Shown here: positions 35,874 through 45,320 of the stretch, piece after piece
Layout: each line of letters begins with the position of its first letter
Position numbering within the stretch: position 1 is the stretch's first letter
Translations under genes and position numbers: made by a program
Assembly: GCF_031127835.1 (NCBI RefSeq)
Contig: NZ_JARXHX010000001.1
Span: 620,001 to 684,000 of the forward strand
Direction of reading: 5' to 3'
From: Pelagicoccus sp. SDUM812002
GTDB taxonomy: Bacteria; Verrucomicrobiota; Verrucomicrobiia; Opitutales; Opitutaceae
DNA length: 64,000 bases
The notes under the pieces: generated by a model
What the model was told of the DNA's origin: nothing
Seen by the model: only the letters and a program-made list of their open reading frames with translations
Databases searched by the model: none

Positions 35874-37655
35874 ATGAGCGCAAATCAAGATCTCAAACCG
35901 ACCCCTGCCAAGACAGCTGCAACGCAACAAATGAATGGTGCCGACGTCGTCGTCGAAGCACTGGTTCGCGAAGGCGTCGACGTCATCTTCGCCTACCCCG
36001 GCGGAGCATCGCTCGAGATGCACCAATCCCTCGCTAAGCGCAAAGAGGACATCCGCACTATCTTGCCTCGCCATGAGCAAGGCGGTTCTTTCGCGGCTGA
36101 GGGCTACGCTCGCGTAACCGGCAAAGCTGGCGTTTGCATGGCGACTTCCGGTCCGGGCGCCACTAATCTGATGACCGCGATCGCTGACGCCTTCATGGAC
36201 AGCACCCCTTTGGTCTGCATTACCGGTCAGGTCTATTCCAAGTTCATCGGCAAGGCTGCATTCCAGGAGACCGACTTTTTCGGAATGACACTGCCGGTCG
36301 TTAAGCACAGCTATCTCGTGCTCGATGTAAATGACCTGCCTAAGATCATGAAGGAAGCCTTCAAGATCGCGACCACAGGACGCCCTGGTCCCGTTGTGGT
36401 CGATATCCCTAAGGATGTGCAGCAGGCGAAGGTCGACCCCGTCTGGCTGACTGACGAACAAGTTCCTTACCGCGAATCCAAGCTCCCCGAGAAAGCTTCC
36501 GACCGCGAACTGGAAAACGTGCTTAACCTTATCGAAGATGCGAAGCGTCCCGTAATTTACTTCGGTGGCGGTGTCGTAGCGGCTGAGGCGAGCAAGGAAC
36601 TCACAGAATTCGCCGAGCGCACAGGCATCCCCGTCGCATCCACATTGATGGGAGCGGGATCTTTCCCAGAGACACACCCGCTTTCCCTAAAGTGGTTTGG
36701 CATGCACGGTTCCGCTTACGGAAATTGGGCCGTACACCAAAGCGACCTCCTCCTCACGTTTGGCGCTCGCTTCGACGACCGAATCACTGGTGACGTAACA
36801 AAATTCGCACCGCAGGCGGAGATCGTCCACATCGACGTCGACCCTTCCGAGCACAACAAGAACAAGATCGTCCACCACCCGATCGTTTCCGACATCAAGC
36901 ACGCCCTCGGCCGTATGAACGAGCTGATGGACTCCAAAGGCTTCAAGAAGCCAAACCTCGAACCGTGGCAAAAACAGTGCGACGAGTGGAAACGCGACTA
37001 CCCGTTCTCGTACAACGAGAGCGAGCACATAGTGCCGCAGCATGCTGTTGAAGTCCTTTGCGAACTCACAAAGGGAGACGCCATCATCACCACTGGAGTC
37101 GGACAGCACCAAATGTTCGCTGCCCAGTTCTACAATTTCAACCACCCACGCAGCCTCATTTCGTCTCTCGGACTTGGCTCCATGGGCTACGGCTATCCAT
37201 CCGCATTGGGCGCCAAGGTCGCTTGCCCAGACCGTCACGTAATCGATATCGACGGTGACGGCTCCTTCGCCATGAACATACAGGAACTCGCGACCGCAAA
37301 GATTGAAAAGATCGCTGCCAAGGCCATGATTCTGAACAACCAGCATCTTGGCATGGTGGTACAGTGGGAGGACCGTTTCTACAACAGCGTCCGTGGTAAC
37401 ACCGTTCTCGGCGACGAGAAGAACATCGGTACCCCCGAAAATCTCGGCGGGCTTTACCCCGATTACGTCAAGATTGCCGAAGGATTCGGTCTCCCTGGCC
37501 GTCGCGTCCACCAGAAGAGCGAGCTGAGGGACGCAATCCAAGAAATGCTCGACAGCGAGGAGGCTTTCGTTCTCGACGTCATCACGCCATACGACGAACA
37601 CGTCCTACCAATGATCCCGGCGGGAGGTACCGTCGATCAAATGATCGTTCGCTAA
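35874..37655 (+). CDS. ilvB: Acetolactate synthase catalytic subunit
   Basis: A thiamine-diphosphate enzyme that condenses pyruvate (or pyruvate and 2-oxobutyrate) in branched-chain amino acid synthesis. The 593-residue protein has [15 protein letters not shown] with the activating Glu, [15 protein letters not shown] and [17 protein letters not shown]. The FAD domain occupies the middle. The C-terminal ThDP motif is [18 protein letters not shown] with [12 protein letters not shown]. The biosynthetic features favour IlvB/IlvI over a catabolic AlsS. No small regulatory subunit (ilvH/N) follows, since the gene ends at a hairpin, so the subunit must be encoded elsewhere. Confidence 0.94.
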   Translation: MSANQDLKPTPAKTAATQQMNGADVVVEALVREGVDVIFAYPGGASLEMHQSLAKRKEDIRTILPRHEQGGSFAAEGYARVTGKAGVCMATSGPGATNLMTAIADAFMDSTPLVCITGQVYSKFIGKAAFQETDFFGMTLPVVKHSYLVLDVNDLPKIMKEAFKIATTGRPGPVVVDIPKDVQQAKVDPVWLTDEQVPYRESKLPEKASDRELENVLNLIEDAKRPVIYFGGGVVAAEASKELTEFAERTGIPVASTLMGAGSFPETHPLSLKWFGMHGSAYGNWAVHQSDLLLTFGARFDDRITGDVTKFAPQAEIVHIDVDPSEHNKNKIVHHPIVSDIKHALGRMNELMDSKGFKKPNLEPWQKQCDEWKRDYPFSYNESEHIVPQHAVEVLCELTKGDAIITTGVGQHQMFAAQFYNFNHPRSLISSLGLGSMGYGYPSALGAKVACPDRHVIDIDGDGSFAMNIQELATAKIEKIAAKAMILNNQHLGMVVQWEDRFYNSVRGNTVLGDEKNIGTPENLGGLYPDYVKIAEGFGLPGRRVHQKSELRDAIQEMLDSEEAFVLDVITPYDEHVLPMIPAGGTVDQMIVR

Positions 37656-37679
37656 GAAAAACTAGCGAATCCAATTTTC

Positions 37680-37712
37680 AAAGCCGCTTCCAATATTGGG
37701 GGCGGCTTTCTT
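37680..37712 (+). terminator. Terminator behind ilvB, possibly bidirectional
   Basis: AAAGCCGC (37680-37687) pairs with GCGGCTTT (37702-37709), with an inner CCAATATTGG palindrome and a short TTTCTT tail. It sits between ilvB and the convergent glutaredoxin gene. Confidence 0.7.
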
Positions 37713-37734
37713 GCAGGTGAGAGCGTACTCCTAC

Positions 37735-38007
37735 TTAACGAAAAATCGTATCCAACCGTCCGCTACGCTCATCTGCAAAAAGCCTATCTTCGTCACCGTA
37801 GTGTTGTCCGTTCACAAAGATCTGTGGCACAGTGGTTTCTCCACCCGAGCGGCGCTTCATTTCCTTAAAGTTGCTGGTCGGTAGCTTCACGCCCGCAACC
37901 ATAGCGACCTCCTTCCACTTGAATGGGATGTTATTCTTTTTAAGGAAAGCCTTCGCCTTGTGACAGTATGGGCAAAGGTTGCTGCCAAATACTTCTACCT
38001 GATTCAT
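37735..38007 (-). CDS. Glutaredoxin
   Basis: Starting at the ATG at 38007 the product has 90 residues, a normal glutaredoxin length. The longer frame upstream is an antisense artefact of the phosphatase gene. The active site is CPYC in VEVFGSNLCPYCHKAKAFL. The cis-Pro occurs in TTVPQIFVNG, and GDED is the usual GG-D-like glutathione contact. It reduces disulfides with glutathione or a related thiol. It begins 4 bases after the PP2C phosphatase stop, so it belongs to the same operon. Confidence 0.9.
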   Translation of the reverse strand: MNQVEVFGSNLCPYCHKAKAFLKKNNIPFKWKEVAMVAGVKLPTSNFKEMKRRSGGETTVPQIFVNGQHYGDEDRLFADERSGRLDTIFR

Positions 38008-38011
38008 TAGG

Positions 38012-38869
38012 CTAGTGAACTTCGACCACCACGGCCGTGATATTATCGCGTCCCGACTCCTCCAAGGCATCCTGAACGAGGCGATTAGCAGGGCAAAGTT
38101 CCGCAAATCGTGGCGGAGGGTTTCGTACCAACTCTTCCACACGACGATCCCAAACCCCTTCCGTAACGCCGTCCGAACAGAAGACGAAACGGTCACCCGG
38201 CTCTATACCAACGGACCCGACTTGCGGATCTATCTTCAAACACTTTCCCCCAAGAACCTGCTGGAGCAGATTGCGCTCACCGTGGTTGCGAGCTTCGCGT
38301 TCGTTGATTTTTCCAGAGCGAAATAGCCACCCCACATGGGTGTGGTCTTCCGTCAATTGCCGGCTACCGCCATCCTTCGGAATATAATAAATCCGACTGT
38401 CTCCAATGTGACAAAAATGCAGCCAGCCCGGTGAAATCCATCCAAGGCTCAAGGTCGCTCCCATGCCACGACACTCCTCGTAGTAGATCGACATTTCCGT
38501 CATTTCCTTATGGATACGCTGAAAGAGCTCCGTCAAAATATCGGTGAAACCTCGCTGCATCCCATAAGCCCCCAGTTTGAAAGTCTTTGGCAACAATTCG
38601 GCGATTTTTTGCACAGCCACACGGCTCGCGAATTCGCCAGCGTTAGCTCCACCCATACCATCGCTCACCGCAAATACGAAGTCGCCACGGTCCATTCCAG
38701 CCGAACCACTCTTACCCAGATACTGCATGCCCTCCAAGTTGAAAGTGACGGCCAAAAAAGCGTCCTCGTTGTTCTGCCGGTACCTGCCGGGATGGGTTAG
38801 TCCCGTCCAGGATAGCGAATATTCTTCGCCTGTTTCTTTCCCTTTTTCAGTCTTCGGTTTTTCGCTCAT
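38012..38869 (-). CDS. PP2C-type serine/threonine protein phosphatase
   Basis: A 285-residue PPM/PP2C phosphatase. Metal-binding aspartates are seen in RQNNEDAFL, SDGMGGANAGEFAS (about residue 70), HIGDSRIYYI, FCSDGVTEGVW and GRDNITAVVV. There is no membrane helix. Its start overlaps the upstream kinase-like gene by 23 bases. A phosphatase with a kinase-fold partner suggests reversible protein phosphorylation, though the target is unknown. Confidence 0.92.
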   Translation of the reverse strand: MSEKPKTEKGKETGEEYSLSWTGLTHPGRYRQNNEDAFLAVTFNLEGMQYLGKSGSAGMDRGDFVFAVSDGMGGANAGEFASRVAVQKIAELLPKTFKLGAYGMQRGFTDILTELFQRIHKEMTEMSIYYEECRGMGATLSLGWISPGWLHFCHIGDSRIYYIPKDGGSRQLTEDHTHVGWLFRSGKINEREARNHGERNLLQQVLGGKCLKIDPQVGSVGIEPGDRFVFCSDGVTEGVWDRRVEELVRNPPPRFAELCPANRLVQDALEESGRDNITAVVVEVH

Positions 38870-39293
38870 GATCGCCGCCCTTTGCTTCTTCGGCTTCCTT
38901 GATTGTTAAGCCTTCGCCCGTTTCCAAAATCACCGCAAATTCAAAATCTATCACGCAAAACTTCCCCAAATGCGGACTATAGGTGATATTTCTCATAAAC
39001 GCGTCGTCATGCCGTACTCCGAAAAATTCCAAGGCGTCAAAAATTGATTTCACCTTCTCCGAACTGATCTTGTGAACGATGTTCCCGCAGTTTGTGGTCA
39101 CAATGTAGAGTTGCTCCGGATGCTCCTCCATTAGCTTCGGAACGAAGTCGCACCCCTTCTCCTCCAAGTACTTAAGCATCCGCACTTCGTTTTCGTAACG
39201 TTCTTTGGAAAAGTGTCCCTTGTACTTTTTGTGGACTCGGCCGTCGAATCCTATATGGACTTCCGCCCTCTGCGTATCTTTGATCTCTTGCAT
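38847..39293 (-). CDS. Small protein-kinase-like protein
   Basis: This 148-residue protein looks like a minimal kinase fold. A beta/Lys region HIGFDGRVHKKYKGHFS is followed by ERYENEVRMLKYLEEKG, which would be the alpha-C helix with Glu. YIVTTNCGNIV is hinge-like, then RHDDAFMRNITYS is a catalytic-loop-like D-xxxx-N, and KFCVIDFEFAVIL stands in place of the DFG motif. It is much shorter than a standard kinase domain (about 250 residues), as in RIO/aminoglycoside-kinase-like mini folds. It overlaps the PP2C gene by 23 bases, which supports a kinase-phosphatase pair. Catalytic activity is uncertain. Confidence 0.65.
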   Translation of the reverse strand: MQEIKDTQRAEVHIGFDGRVHKKYKGHFSKERYENEVRMLKYLEEKGCDFVPKLMEEHPEQLYIVTTNCGNIVHKISSEKVKSIFDALEFFGVRHDDAFMRNITYSPHLGKFCVIDFEFAVILETGEGLTIKEAEEAKGGDHERKTED

Positions 39294-39371
39294 GATCGAA
39301 ATTGAGCTTAAGTACTAAAAGTTAGAAGTCGCATGATTATTTGAAAGGTAAAAGTAAAATTTGTTGAAACT

Positions 39372-39387
39372 AGGCATACCTTTTGCT
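39372..39387 (+). promoter_or_regulatory. Possible sigma-54 promoter of glnA
   Basis: AGGCATACCTTTTGCT has GG and GC separated by exactly 10 bases and a full TTGCT at -12, with two mismatches in the -24 box. It lies 92 bases before the glnA start, a plausible place for a nitrogen-controlled promoter. Confidence 0.4.
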
Positions 39388-39478
39388 GATTTCGGAAACC
39401 GTCCCATGGCGGCGCCACTCCTACGGAATTGCCAATCCTAACCGGGACTTCCAAACCCTATACGACAATCAATAATCT

Positions 39479-40498
39479 ATGGCTAAATATAAGTTCGAAT
39501 ACATCTGGCTAGACGGCTACTCGCCTGTGCCAAATCTTCGTGGAAAAACACGCATCGGTGACGCGATACCGAAAAGTGTTGATGATCTTCCTCTTTGGGG
39601 TTTCGACGGTAGTTCGACGAAACAGGCGGAAGGCAAAAGCTCAGATTGCGTGCTGAAGCCTGTAGCATTCTACCCTGACCTTTCCCGCGATGACAGCTCA
39701 TTTATCGTAATGTGTGAGGTTATGATGCCAGATGGCGTCACTCCACACCCAACTAACCACCGTGCTACCATCGAAGACGACGAAGATACTTGGTTCGGCC
39801 TCGAGCAAGAATACTTCCTTTACGAAAACGGTCGCCCACTTGGCTGGCCTTCCGAAGGCTACCCACCGCCACAGGGTCCGTACTACACGGGCGTTGGCTA
39901 CAAGAACGTAGGCGGCATCGCTCGCGAAATCGTGATGGAGCACCTCGACCTCTGTTTGGCTGCCGGCATCAACCACGAAGGCATCAATGCCGAAGTGGCA
40001 AAGGGCCAATGGGAATTTCAAGTATTCGGCAAAGGCTCCAAAAAGGCAGCCGACGAAATCTGGGTTGCTCGCTACCTCCTCGAACGTCTCTGCGAAAAGT
40101 ACGAACTCGACGTCGAATACCACTGTAAGCCAATTCGCGGTGACTGGAATGGCTCCGGTATGCACTGTAACTTCTCAACGAAGTACATGCGTGAAGTGGG
40201 CGGAAAAGACTACTTCCTCAAGCTCATGGACGCGTTCGAAAAGAATAAGGACGAGCACATTGCCGCCTACGGTCCAGACAACCACATGCGTTTGACCGGT
40301 CTCCACGAAACACAGTCCATTGACAAGTTCTCTTGGGGTGTTGCTGACCGTGGCGCTTCCATCCGCGTACCGCATAGCTTCGTCAAGAATGACGCCTACA
40401 AGGGCTACCTCGAAGACCGCCGTCCAAACTCGCAAGGCGACCCGTACCAGATCTGCTCTCGCGTTCTCAAGACGATCGCAGAGGTCCCAACTGCATAA
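39479..40498 (+). CDS. glnA: Glutamine synthetase, type II (eukaryote-like)
   Basis: GS fixes ammonia onto glutamate. At 339 residues this is the short GSII type, unlike the 470-residue GSI. Beta-grasp motifs WLDGYSPVPNLRGKTRI and WGFDGSSTKQAEGKSSD are present. The catalytic domain shows WFGLEQEYFLY, the GINAEVAKGQWEFQV metal/ATP region, GDWNGSGMHCNFSTKYM and the DRGASIRVP arginine site. GSII is known from eukaryotes and some bacteria such as Rhizobium (GlnII). It lacks the Tyr adenylylation loop of GSI. It stands alone, with a terminator and a candidate sigma-54 promoter, so control is probably transcriptional. Confidence 0.95.
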   Translation: MAKYKFEYIWLDGYSPVPNLRGKTRIGDAIPKSVDDLPLWGFDGSSTKQAEGKSSDCVLKPVAFYPDLSRDDSSFIVMCEVMMPDGVTPHPTNHRATIEDDEDTWFGLEQEYFLYENGRPLGWPSEGYPPPQGPYYTGVGYKNVGGIAREIVMEHLDLCLAAGINHEGINAEVAKGQWEFQVFGKGSKKAADEIWVARYLLERLCEKYELDVEYHCKPIRGDWNGSGMHCNFSTKYMREVGGKDYFLKLMDAFEKNKDEHIAAYGPDNHMRLTGLHETQSIDKFSWGVADRGASIRVPHSFVKNDAYKGYLEDRRPNSQGDPYQICSRVLKTIAEVPTA

Positions 40499-40533
40499 AG
40501 CCGAACGGCTCAGGACACACTCTTGCACTTTTC

Positions 40534-40564
40534 AGCGGCTCCTCAACAGAGGGGCCGCTTTTTT
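40534..40564 (+). terminator. Terminator of glnA
   Basis: AGCGGCTCCTC (40534-40544) pairs with GAGGGGCCGCT (40549-40559), AACA loop, then six T. It lies 36 bases after the stop. Confidence 0.92.
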
Positions 40565-40581
40565 ATGCCGTTCCTCCTCCC

Positions 40582-42834
40582 TCAATCAGCCTCTTGCCAA
40601 GCAACACGCACTAAACGCCCAGCCAGATCGCTAAGATCGATCGCCTCGCCGTTGCCAGGGAATCCATTGTCGATCCACACGGATCCATCCTCGCTCCGCA
40701 AAAGACGATACGAAACCTCAGGTACCTCTCTAATGAACAAGCCAGACTCACCGAGCGTCACCGGGTTTCCTATCCCAGTTTGCGACACAAGGAGACTCCC
40801 TAGCTCAATGCGCCCCCTCCCATCGAACGTCGCAAAACAAGTGTCCGACACGGCGATGATTTGATCTCTTAGCGACCTTTCGTCTTTTGCGATCGGCCCT
40901 AACCTCATGTACTTGATCGGCGAATACGAATTGGAACTCAAATCTACAACGTAGAGGTAATCATACTTCGACCGCACCAGAACCGAGTTACTCGCTTTCA
41001 AAAAACTAATTTCGCTAGGCTCTGCAATTTCTCCCAAGTTCGTCAGGTCGATCTTAATTACCTCTCCTGTACCGAGATCGAGTTCCATCAAAGCCAAGCG
41101 AGCCGAGTCACCGCCATCCGCATTTCGACAAGCGAATACAATTCGGCTTTCACAAGGGGAAAACGCGACCGCTCCGCCAGTGCTAATTCCATCGGTTCGG
41201 CTCAAAAGACTAGCTGAATTTACATCGAATACATTCAGTTCAACATTTCGCCACGGTTCGAATTGAGAGGAAGCGAACACCACCAAATTTTCCCCGGATC
41301 CTGAAAGAGTCACTTCCTGCGAGAAGCCTTCCAGCGGCCATTCGAAGGATAAACTTGTCGGAAACAAGGTCATAGACTCCGAAAACTTCTTCCCCATCTA
41401 ATTCCTTCTCCAGAAGAAGTCGCGTCCCTCCTCCACGAATTTCGGATACTGATTCGATATCGTAGGTTTCGTCGAATGTATGGATCTCTTCTCCAGTATC
41501 CGCATCGAAAACAAGGACATCACATAGAATTCGAATCGCTACATGCCCGGTTACAGGATCAATCATTACTCGATCTCCCATTCCTACGATTGGCTTTATC
41601 CAAGAAATCACCGTCTCTTCCAATCTGTTCCCATCCAAAACGCTAACGGATCCATCCGCCCAAACGACCCTAAACACTCCCTTACTATTCGAGTAGCACG
41701 CTGCAATTGCTCTCTTCGCTTCTGTAGCGACCGGCTCGACAAATTTTTGGCTGTCGAAGCACCAGTTTAACCTCTTACCGTTAATTGATGGCTCGAGCGA
41801 ACGACCGTCTTGCGAAATATCCATGCCAAAACCAAATCTTGTTTTCGTAAATCCGAAGCTTCCACTGCTTGAGCACTCTACAGCTACCCAAGACTTTTCC
41901 ACTACGACCTCACCGGTAATTGCGTCTAACTTCAAAAACTGGATACGCTCTTCGCCACCCAAGGGTAAAGAGCCAACCGGCCCCGGAAACGTCGCAGGAA
42001 GTTTTCCTAGAATGAAATGACTCAAACCCTTCTCAATGATAGCATCGGCTCGAATTCGTAGTCAGCCAGCTTCTCACCACATAGAAAATCCCAGCGCTCC
42101 ACCCCGTTTCTTTCGGAGATAGCATAAAAAGACCGACCATCCTGACTAAAAAGTAAGTAGAATGCGCCCACCCACCCGCCTCGAAAGCCCACAAAATCTT
42201 TTAGTTCGACTGTCGAATGCTTGCCGGCTAGATCGAGGATCTTCTCTGGTGCTTTCAATAAACGAGAGGTAAATGCGAAGTATCGCCCATCTGGAGGTAG
42301 GTATCCGTCATTTCGCACGATCGCGTTCACCCAATCGAACTCATCATTGTTCGTATCCACGACTAGGATACCTTCTGCCGACGAATAGACAAACCGCTTC
42401 CCGTCGTCTGACCGACTTCCCTTGAGAGGAGCCGATTTCGCGTAATGCACCTTTTCTATTTGAGCGACGAGTCGTCCATCTTTAGCATCCAGCAACTGCA
42501 CAGCCACCACGCCCGATCGATGTTGATTGTGGTAGTTTGTTACTAGGATCCTGCCCCCTTCCTTAATAAATGTTTTGCTAGCAACAAACGAAACATCTCG
42601 GCTCCACAGCAACCACTTCCCGGCCTCAGAAAATTAAGCTCTACCAAAAATCTTCTCAGCCCCTCCGAAAAACGATAGCTGGAATTCTCTCGAGAGTTGG
42701 AGTTCCCGTGAATCGCTTTCGAGCCATAAATCAACTCCTCGCGCTACTTCCGGCCAATTGACGGCGAAATCATTTGCCGACAAGTTGCTGAATATAGAGC
42801 CAACGAAACCGCAAATAAAGAGCGTCAACTTCAA
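40582..42834 (-). pseudogene. Secreted beta-propeller-like protein, broken by one stop and two frameshifts
   Basis: Read from 42834, a signal peptide (MKLTLFICGFVGSIFSNLSA) starts a protein of about 750 residues. A TAA at 42634-42636 interrupts IFGRA*FSEAGKWLLWSRD in frame. A frameshift at about 42022 links frame one (ends MLSLRRV) to the next (HFILGKLPATFPGPVG). Another near 41300-41397 links EEVFGVYDLVSDKF to WPLEGFSQEVTLSGSGENLV. Repeated WD-like phrases (RFVYSSAEGILVVD, VLVFDADTGEEIHTF, LNVFDVNSASLL) point to a beta-propeller. The fold is intact in all pieces, so decay is recent. No specific family recognised. Confidence 0.7.
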
Positions 42835-42919
42835 ACTAGGCTGGGGAAGGTTCGACGCTCCGCCAGCTTTCCCGGAAGCCTTTGAATTTCAAGCTAAGAT
42901 ATTATACTTAGAAACTCTC

Positions 42920-42962
42920 TCCCCTTTCGCTCCGAAGCGATTCCTTCGAACTCGAAAGGGGA
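42920..42962. repeat. Long imperfect inverted repeat
   Basis: TCCCCTTTCG (42920-42929) pairs with CGAAAGGGGA (42953-42962). Inside, CGAAG and CTTCG form a second stem. It lies in the 200-base gap upstream of the propeller pseudogene and the small plus-strand gene, with no T run on either strand. The rest of 42835-43035 shows nothing recognisable. Confidence 0.5.
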
Positions 42963-43035
42963 CTTATAAAAAGCGACCAAATTTCGTGCGATTTTGACAT
43001 TGAGCTAGCGAAACGTCTCGCGCTCAATCGCCCGC

Positions 43036-43281
43036 ATGCCACGAGCCATCGGATGGAACAAACGAGACCCAGAGCTGGGCAAGCTCAAGATCGAAGCCCG
43101 AATCTTCGGAAACAAGCTCACCTTCTTTCGACAGGCCGGCCGTTTCGAGCAGTGGGAAGAGTTCACTCCGTCTGTCGAGGATTGGGATACCGTCAACGAA
43201 CTCGCGGAAAACAAGTTCCAACGCGGAAAAGTCCAGGCCCAACATCTGAAGGTCATCCAAGCCCGCGGTCGAAAGTTTTAG
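43036..43281 (+). CDS. Small hypothetical protein (81 residues)
   Basis: Not recognised. This frame is preferred over two overlapping minus-strand frames because its third codon positions are rich in C and G as in neighbouring genes, and the composition is that of a globular protein (RIFGNKLTFFRQAGRFEQWE, then FTPSVEDWDTVNELAENKF). It is charged, has no signal peptide or membrane helix, and ends in a basic tail (VIQARGRKF). It converges with the membrane-protein gene at 43287 with a 5-base gap. Confidence 0.6.
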   Translation: MPRAIGWNKRDPELGKLKIEARIFGNKLTFFRQAGRFEQWEEFTPSVEDWDTVNELAENKFQRGKVQAQHLKVIQARGRKF

Positions 43282-43286
43282 CCTAA

Positions 43287-43772
43287 TTATTTCCGGCTAG
43301 CTTTGAGGTACATGAAAGCCATGCCCAAGCAGCCGAGGAGCACCAGCATTCCGGCTATACCATAGGCTCCGGCCAATAGCTTCGGAAAATCTCGATAGAA
43401 CATGTCGCTAACCTCCGGGGGAGACTGTTCGAGCAAGGTGTGCAACGGGTCCCTCGCCAGCATCGCATCCAGTGCTGTTCGATCAAACGAGGCTAGTTGC
43501 CAACTGAAGTAGAGCAGCCCGCTTGCCGCTAAGCCTACTTGATTCCATGCCAAACGCTTTCCGAACGATCGCTCTCCTTGAGGCAGGAAACTTCCGCGAA
43601 ATCGGTTTTCAAGAATCCCATGAATAAGCAAGGCAAGACCGATAAAAGCACCTGCCCAAGACCACGAAAACGCAGCGATCAGAAGACTCAGCCCGCCGAA
43701 AACGATCAAGCTCCAAGCGCTAATCAGAGAGAAGAGGCTCACCGCGCCAGAGACTTTTCCGCTTGCGGCCAT
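43287..43772 (-). CDS. Four-helix membrane protein, hypothetical
   Basis: A 161-residue protein with four hydrophobic segments (about residues 10-30, 34-52, 78-95 and 133-155). The loop between helices 3 and 4 is outside-facing and charged (LARDPLHTLLEQSPPEVSDM). No family recognised. It starts just 1 base after the thioesterase stop, so the two form an operon. Confidence 0.65.
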   Translation of the reverse strand: MAASGKVSGAVSLFSLISAWSLIVFGGLSLLIAAFSWSWAGAFIGLALLIHGILENRFRGSFLPQGERSFGKRLAWNQVGLAASGLLYFSWQLASFDRTALDAMLARDPLHTLLEQSPPEVSDMFYRDFPKLLAGAYGIAGMLVLLGCLGMAFMYLKASRK

Positions 43773-43773
43773 A

Positions 43774-44247
43774 TTAGAAAGGCCTCTGGTTTCTAGCGGC
43801 TTTCATGAGATCTGCAGGGGCTTCCTCCAGCTTCGCTATCAAGTCACTCTCCAAATCCAAAGCGCCCATTGTTTGGGTCGGCACATCGAAACCGGCGTAT
43901 ACAGAAGTCATCTCAGCCCTGGCTACAGCTGTGAAACAGCCATCCGACTCCTTTTTTCGAAAACGATAAAAGTAGACGATCGACTTCTGCTTGATCTCCT
44001 TCACGAACAAATGCACCTCAAATCCGTCCCCAAACCGCAAAGGCGAATGGTACTCGCAGCTGGCTCTCACCCGCGGCCAACCCCAAAACTTGTCCCTCTC
44101 TTGCACAACAGGAGCGATACCGATCGAGTTCAGGAACGCATGCTCCGCCATTTCCATCCATCGAAAGAAATTCGAGAAATGGGCGATGCCCGCCATATCT
44201 GTTTCATGGAAAGCAAGTTCCCGCTCCAGCACGTAGTCGAAAGCCAT
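43774..44247 (-). CDS. Acyl-CoA thioesterase, 4-hydroxybenzoyl-CoA thioesterase/YbgC type
   Basis: Using the ATG at 44247 gives 157 residues with the hotdog-fold opening FDYVLERELAFHETDMAGIA. The catalytic Asp lies in HETDMAGIAHFSNFFRWME, the FcbC/YbgC signature. A middle CEYHSPLRFGDGFEVHLFV and a late FTAVARAEMTSVYAGFD follow. It would hydrolyse acyl-CoA. The Tol-Pal-linked YbgC is similar, but no tol genes are adjacent. A longer start at 44298 adds 17 residues without family support. Confidence 0.85.
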   Translation of the reverse strand: MAFDYVLERELAFHETDMAGIAHFSNFFRWMEMAEHAFLNSIGIAPVVQERDKFWGWPRVRASCEYHSPLRFGDGFEVHLFVKEIKQKSIVYFYRFRKKESDGCFTAVARAEMTSVYAGFDVPTQTMGALDLESDLIAKLEEAPADLMKAARNQRPF

Positions 44248-44421
44248 AGCCGAGTAGCATCCCCTCTCCGTAGCAAAACTCAAGGCCATCCTCTGCATTG
44301 CCTAGCCACTTTCAAAGAGCTCGTAAATACCCGCAGGCATTGATGGTTCAGGCGACAATCTACCCCTTCTTCGCCTACAGATACTCTACTCCCATCCGAT
44401 AAATCAGCCTAAGTGCCACCG

Positions 44422-45261
44422 ATGAACACCATTTCTCCTGCCGAACTAAAAGAGGCTGCACAACAGCTGCCTTCTTCTCCTCGAATTTTCGGCAAACTCA
44501 ACAAGTTGCTTCGCGACCCATCAACCGATCTCACCGACATTACGGAATTGGTTAACGCCGACTCAGCTCTGACCGCCAGCGTCCTGCGCCTCAGCAACAG
44601 CGCCCTCTATTCTCTAGGCACCCCTGTGGACACTCTCGACGAAGCAATCAACCGCGTCGGTTTCCGTGAACTTTTCAAACTCGTCGGCTTGGCTGCGTCC
44701 AAGCAACTCTTCGCAGAACACAATCGCGTCTACGACATATCCGGAGCCCAACTCTGGGAAAACTCTCTCACTTGTGGCATCGCCATGGAAATCTTGGCCC
44801 GTAAGCTCGGCTTGGACGATCAGGAAGCCTACACCATCGGGCTACTGCGTAATCTGGGCAAGATGGTCTTGGACTACTGTGTCAAAGACGATCCCCAATA
44901 CCCGAGCTACAACACTGTCTCAAACCTGCCGCTAATCGATTGGGAACAAAACAATTTCGGCATCACAAATCCAACAGTAGCCGGTTTCATCCTCACGTCT
45001 TGGCACTTCACCGAGGAAACAGCGCAAACCATCCAGCATCAGTATACCCCTAACCAAGCGCAACGCCACTTTCCACACATTCACCTGCTCAACCTCTCCA
45101 ACGGAATAGCAGAGCGCATCGGGAATGGACTCCGCGGGGAATCGAACTACTGGAGCAATTGGGAAGAGCACCTCCCTCGCACCGGACTCTCGAGTACCGA
45201 ATTCGACGAGAGCCTGCAAGAAATCAAGAGTTCCGTAGATCGAGTCATCGCCAACTTCTAG
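44422..45261 (+). CDS. HDOD-domain protein
   Basis: A 279-residue protein from the ATG at 44422 (a GTG at 44413 is possible). The HDOD domain, a non-catalytic HD relative, covers about residues 15-215: LPSSPRIFGKLNKLLRDPST, VNADSALTASVLRLSNSALY, INRVGFRELFKLV and the GLLRNLGKMVLD helix in place of the HD site. HDOD proteins act as signalling adaptors in motility, c-di-GMP or stress circuits. The chemotaxis genes nearby are dead, so its pathway is unknown. Single gene. Confidence 0.88.
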   Translation: MNTISPAELKEAAQQLPSSPRIFGKLNKLLRDPSTDLTDITELVNADSALTASVLRLSNSALYSLGTPVDTLDEAINRVGFRELFKLVGLAASKQLFAEHNRVYDISGAQLWENSLTCGIAMEILARKLGLDDQEAYTIGLLRNLGKMVLDYCVKDDPQYPSYNTVSNLPLIDWEQNNFGITNPTVAGFILTSWHFTEETAQTIQHQYTPNQAQRHFPHIHLLNLSNGIAERIGNGLRGESNYWSNWEEHLPRTGLSSTEFDESLQEIKSSVDRVIANF

Positions 45262-45320
45262 AGCAGGCGACAGACCATTCTGAAGGCTAGTTCGTCTTCA
45301 CAGATAATAGATCGGTAGTC

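Noticed and set aside
35865-37601. Two long minus-strand frames (270 and 304 codons) opposite ilvB
   Set aside because: ilvB is complete with all motifs; GC-rich third positions create long antisense frames.
43005-43260. Two minus-strand frames opposite the 81-residue gene
   Set aside because: The plus frame has codon use like its neighbours; the minus products do not.
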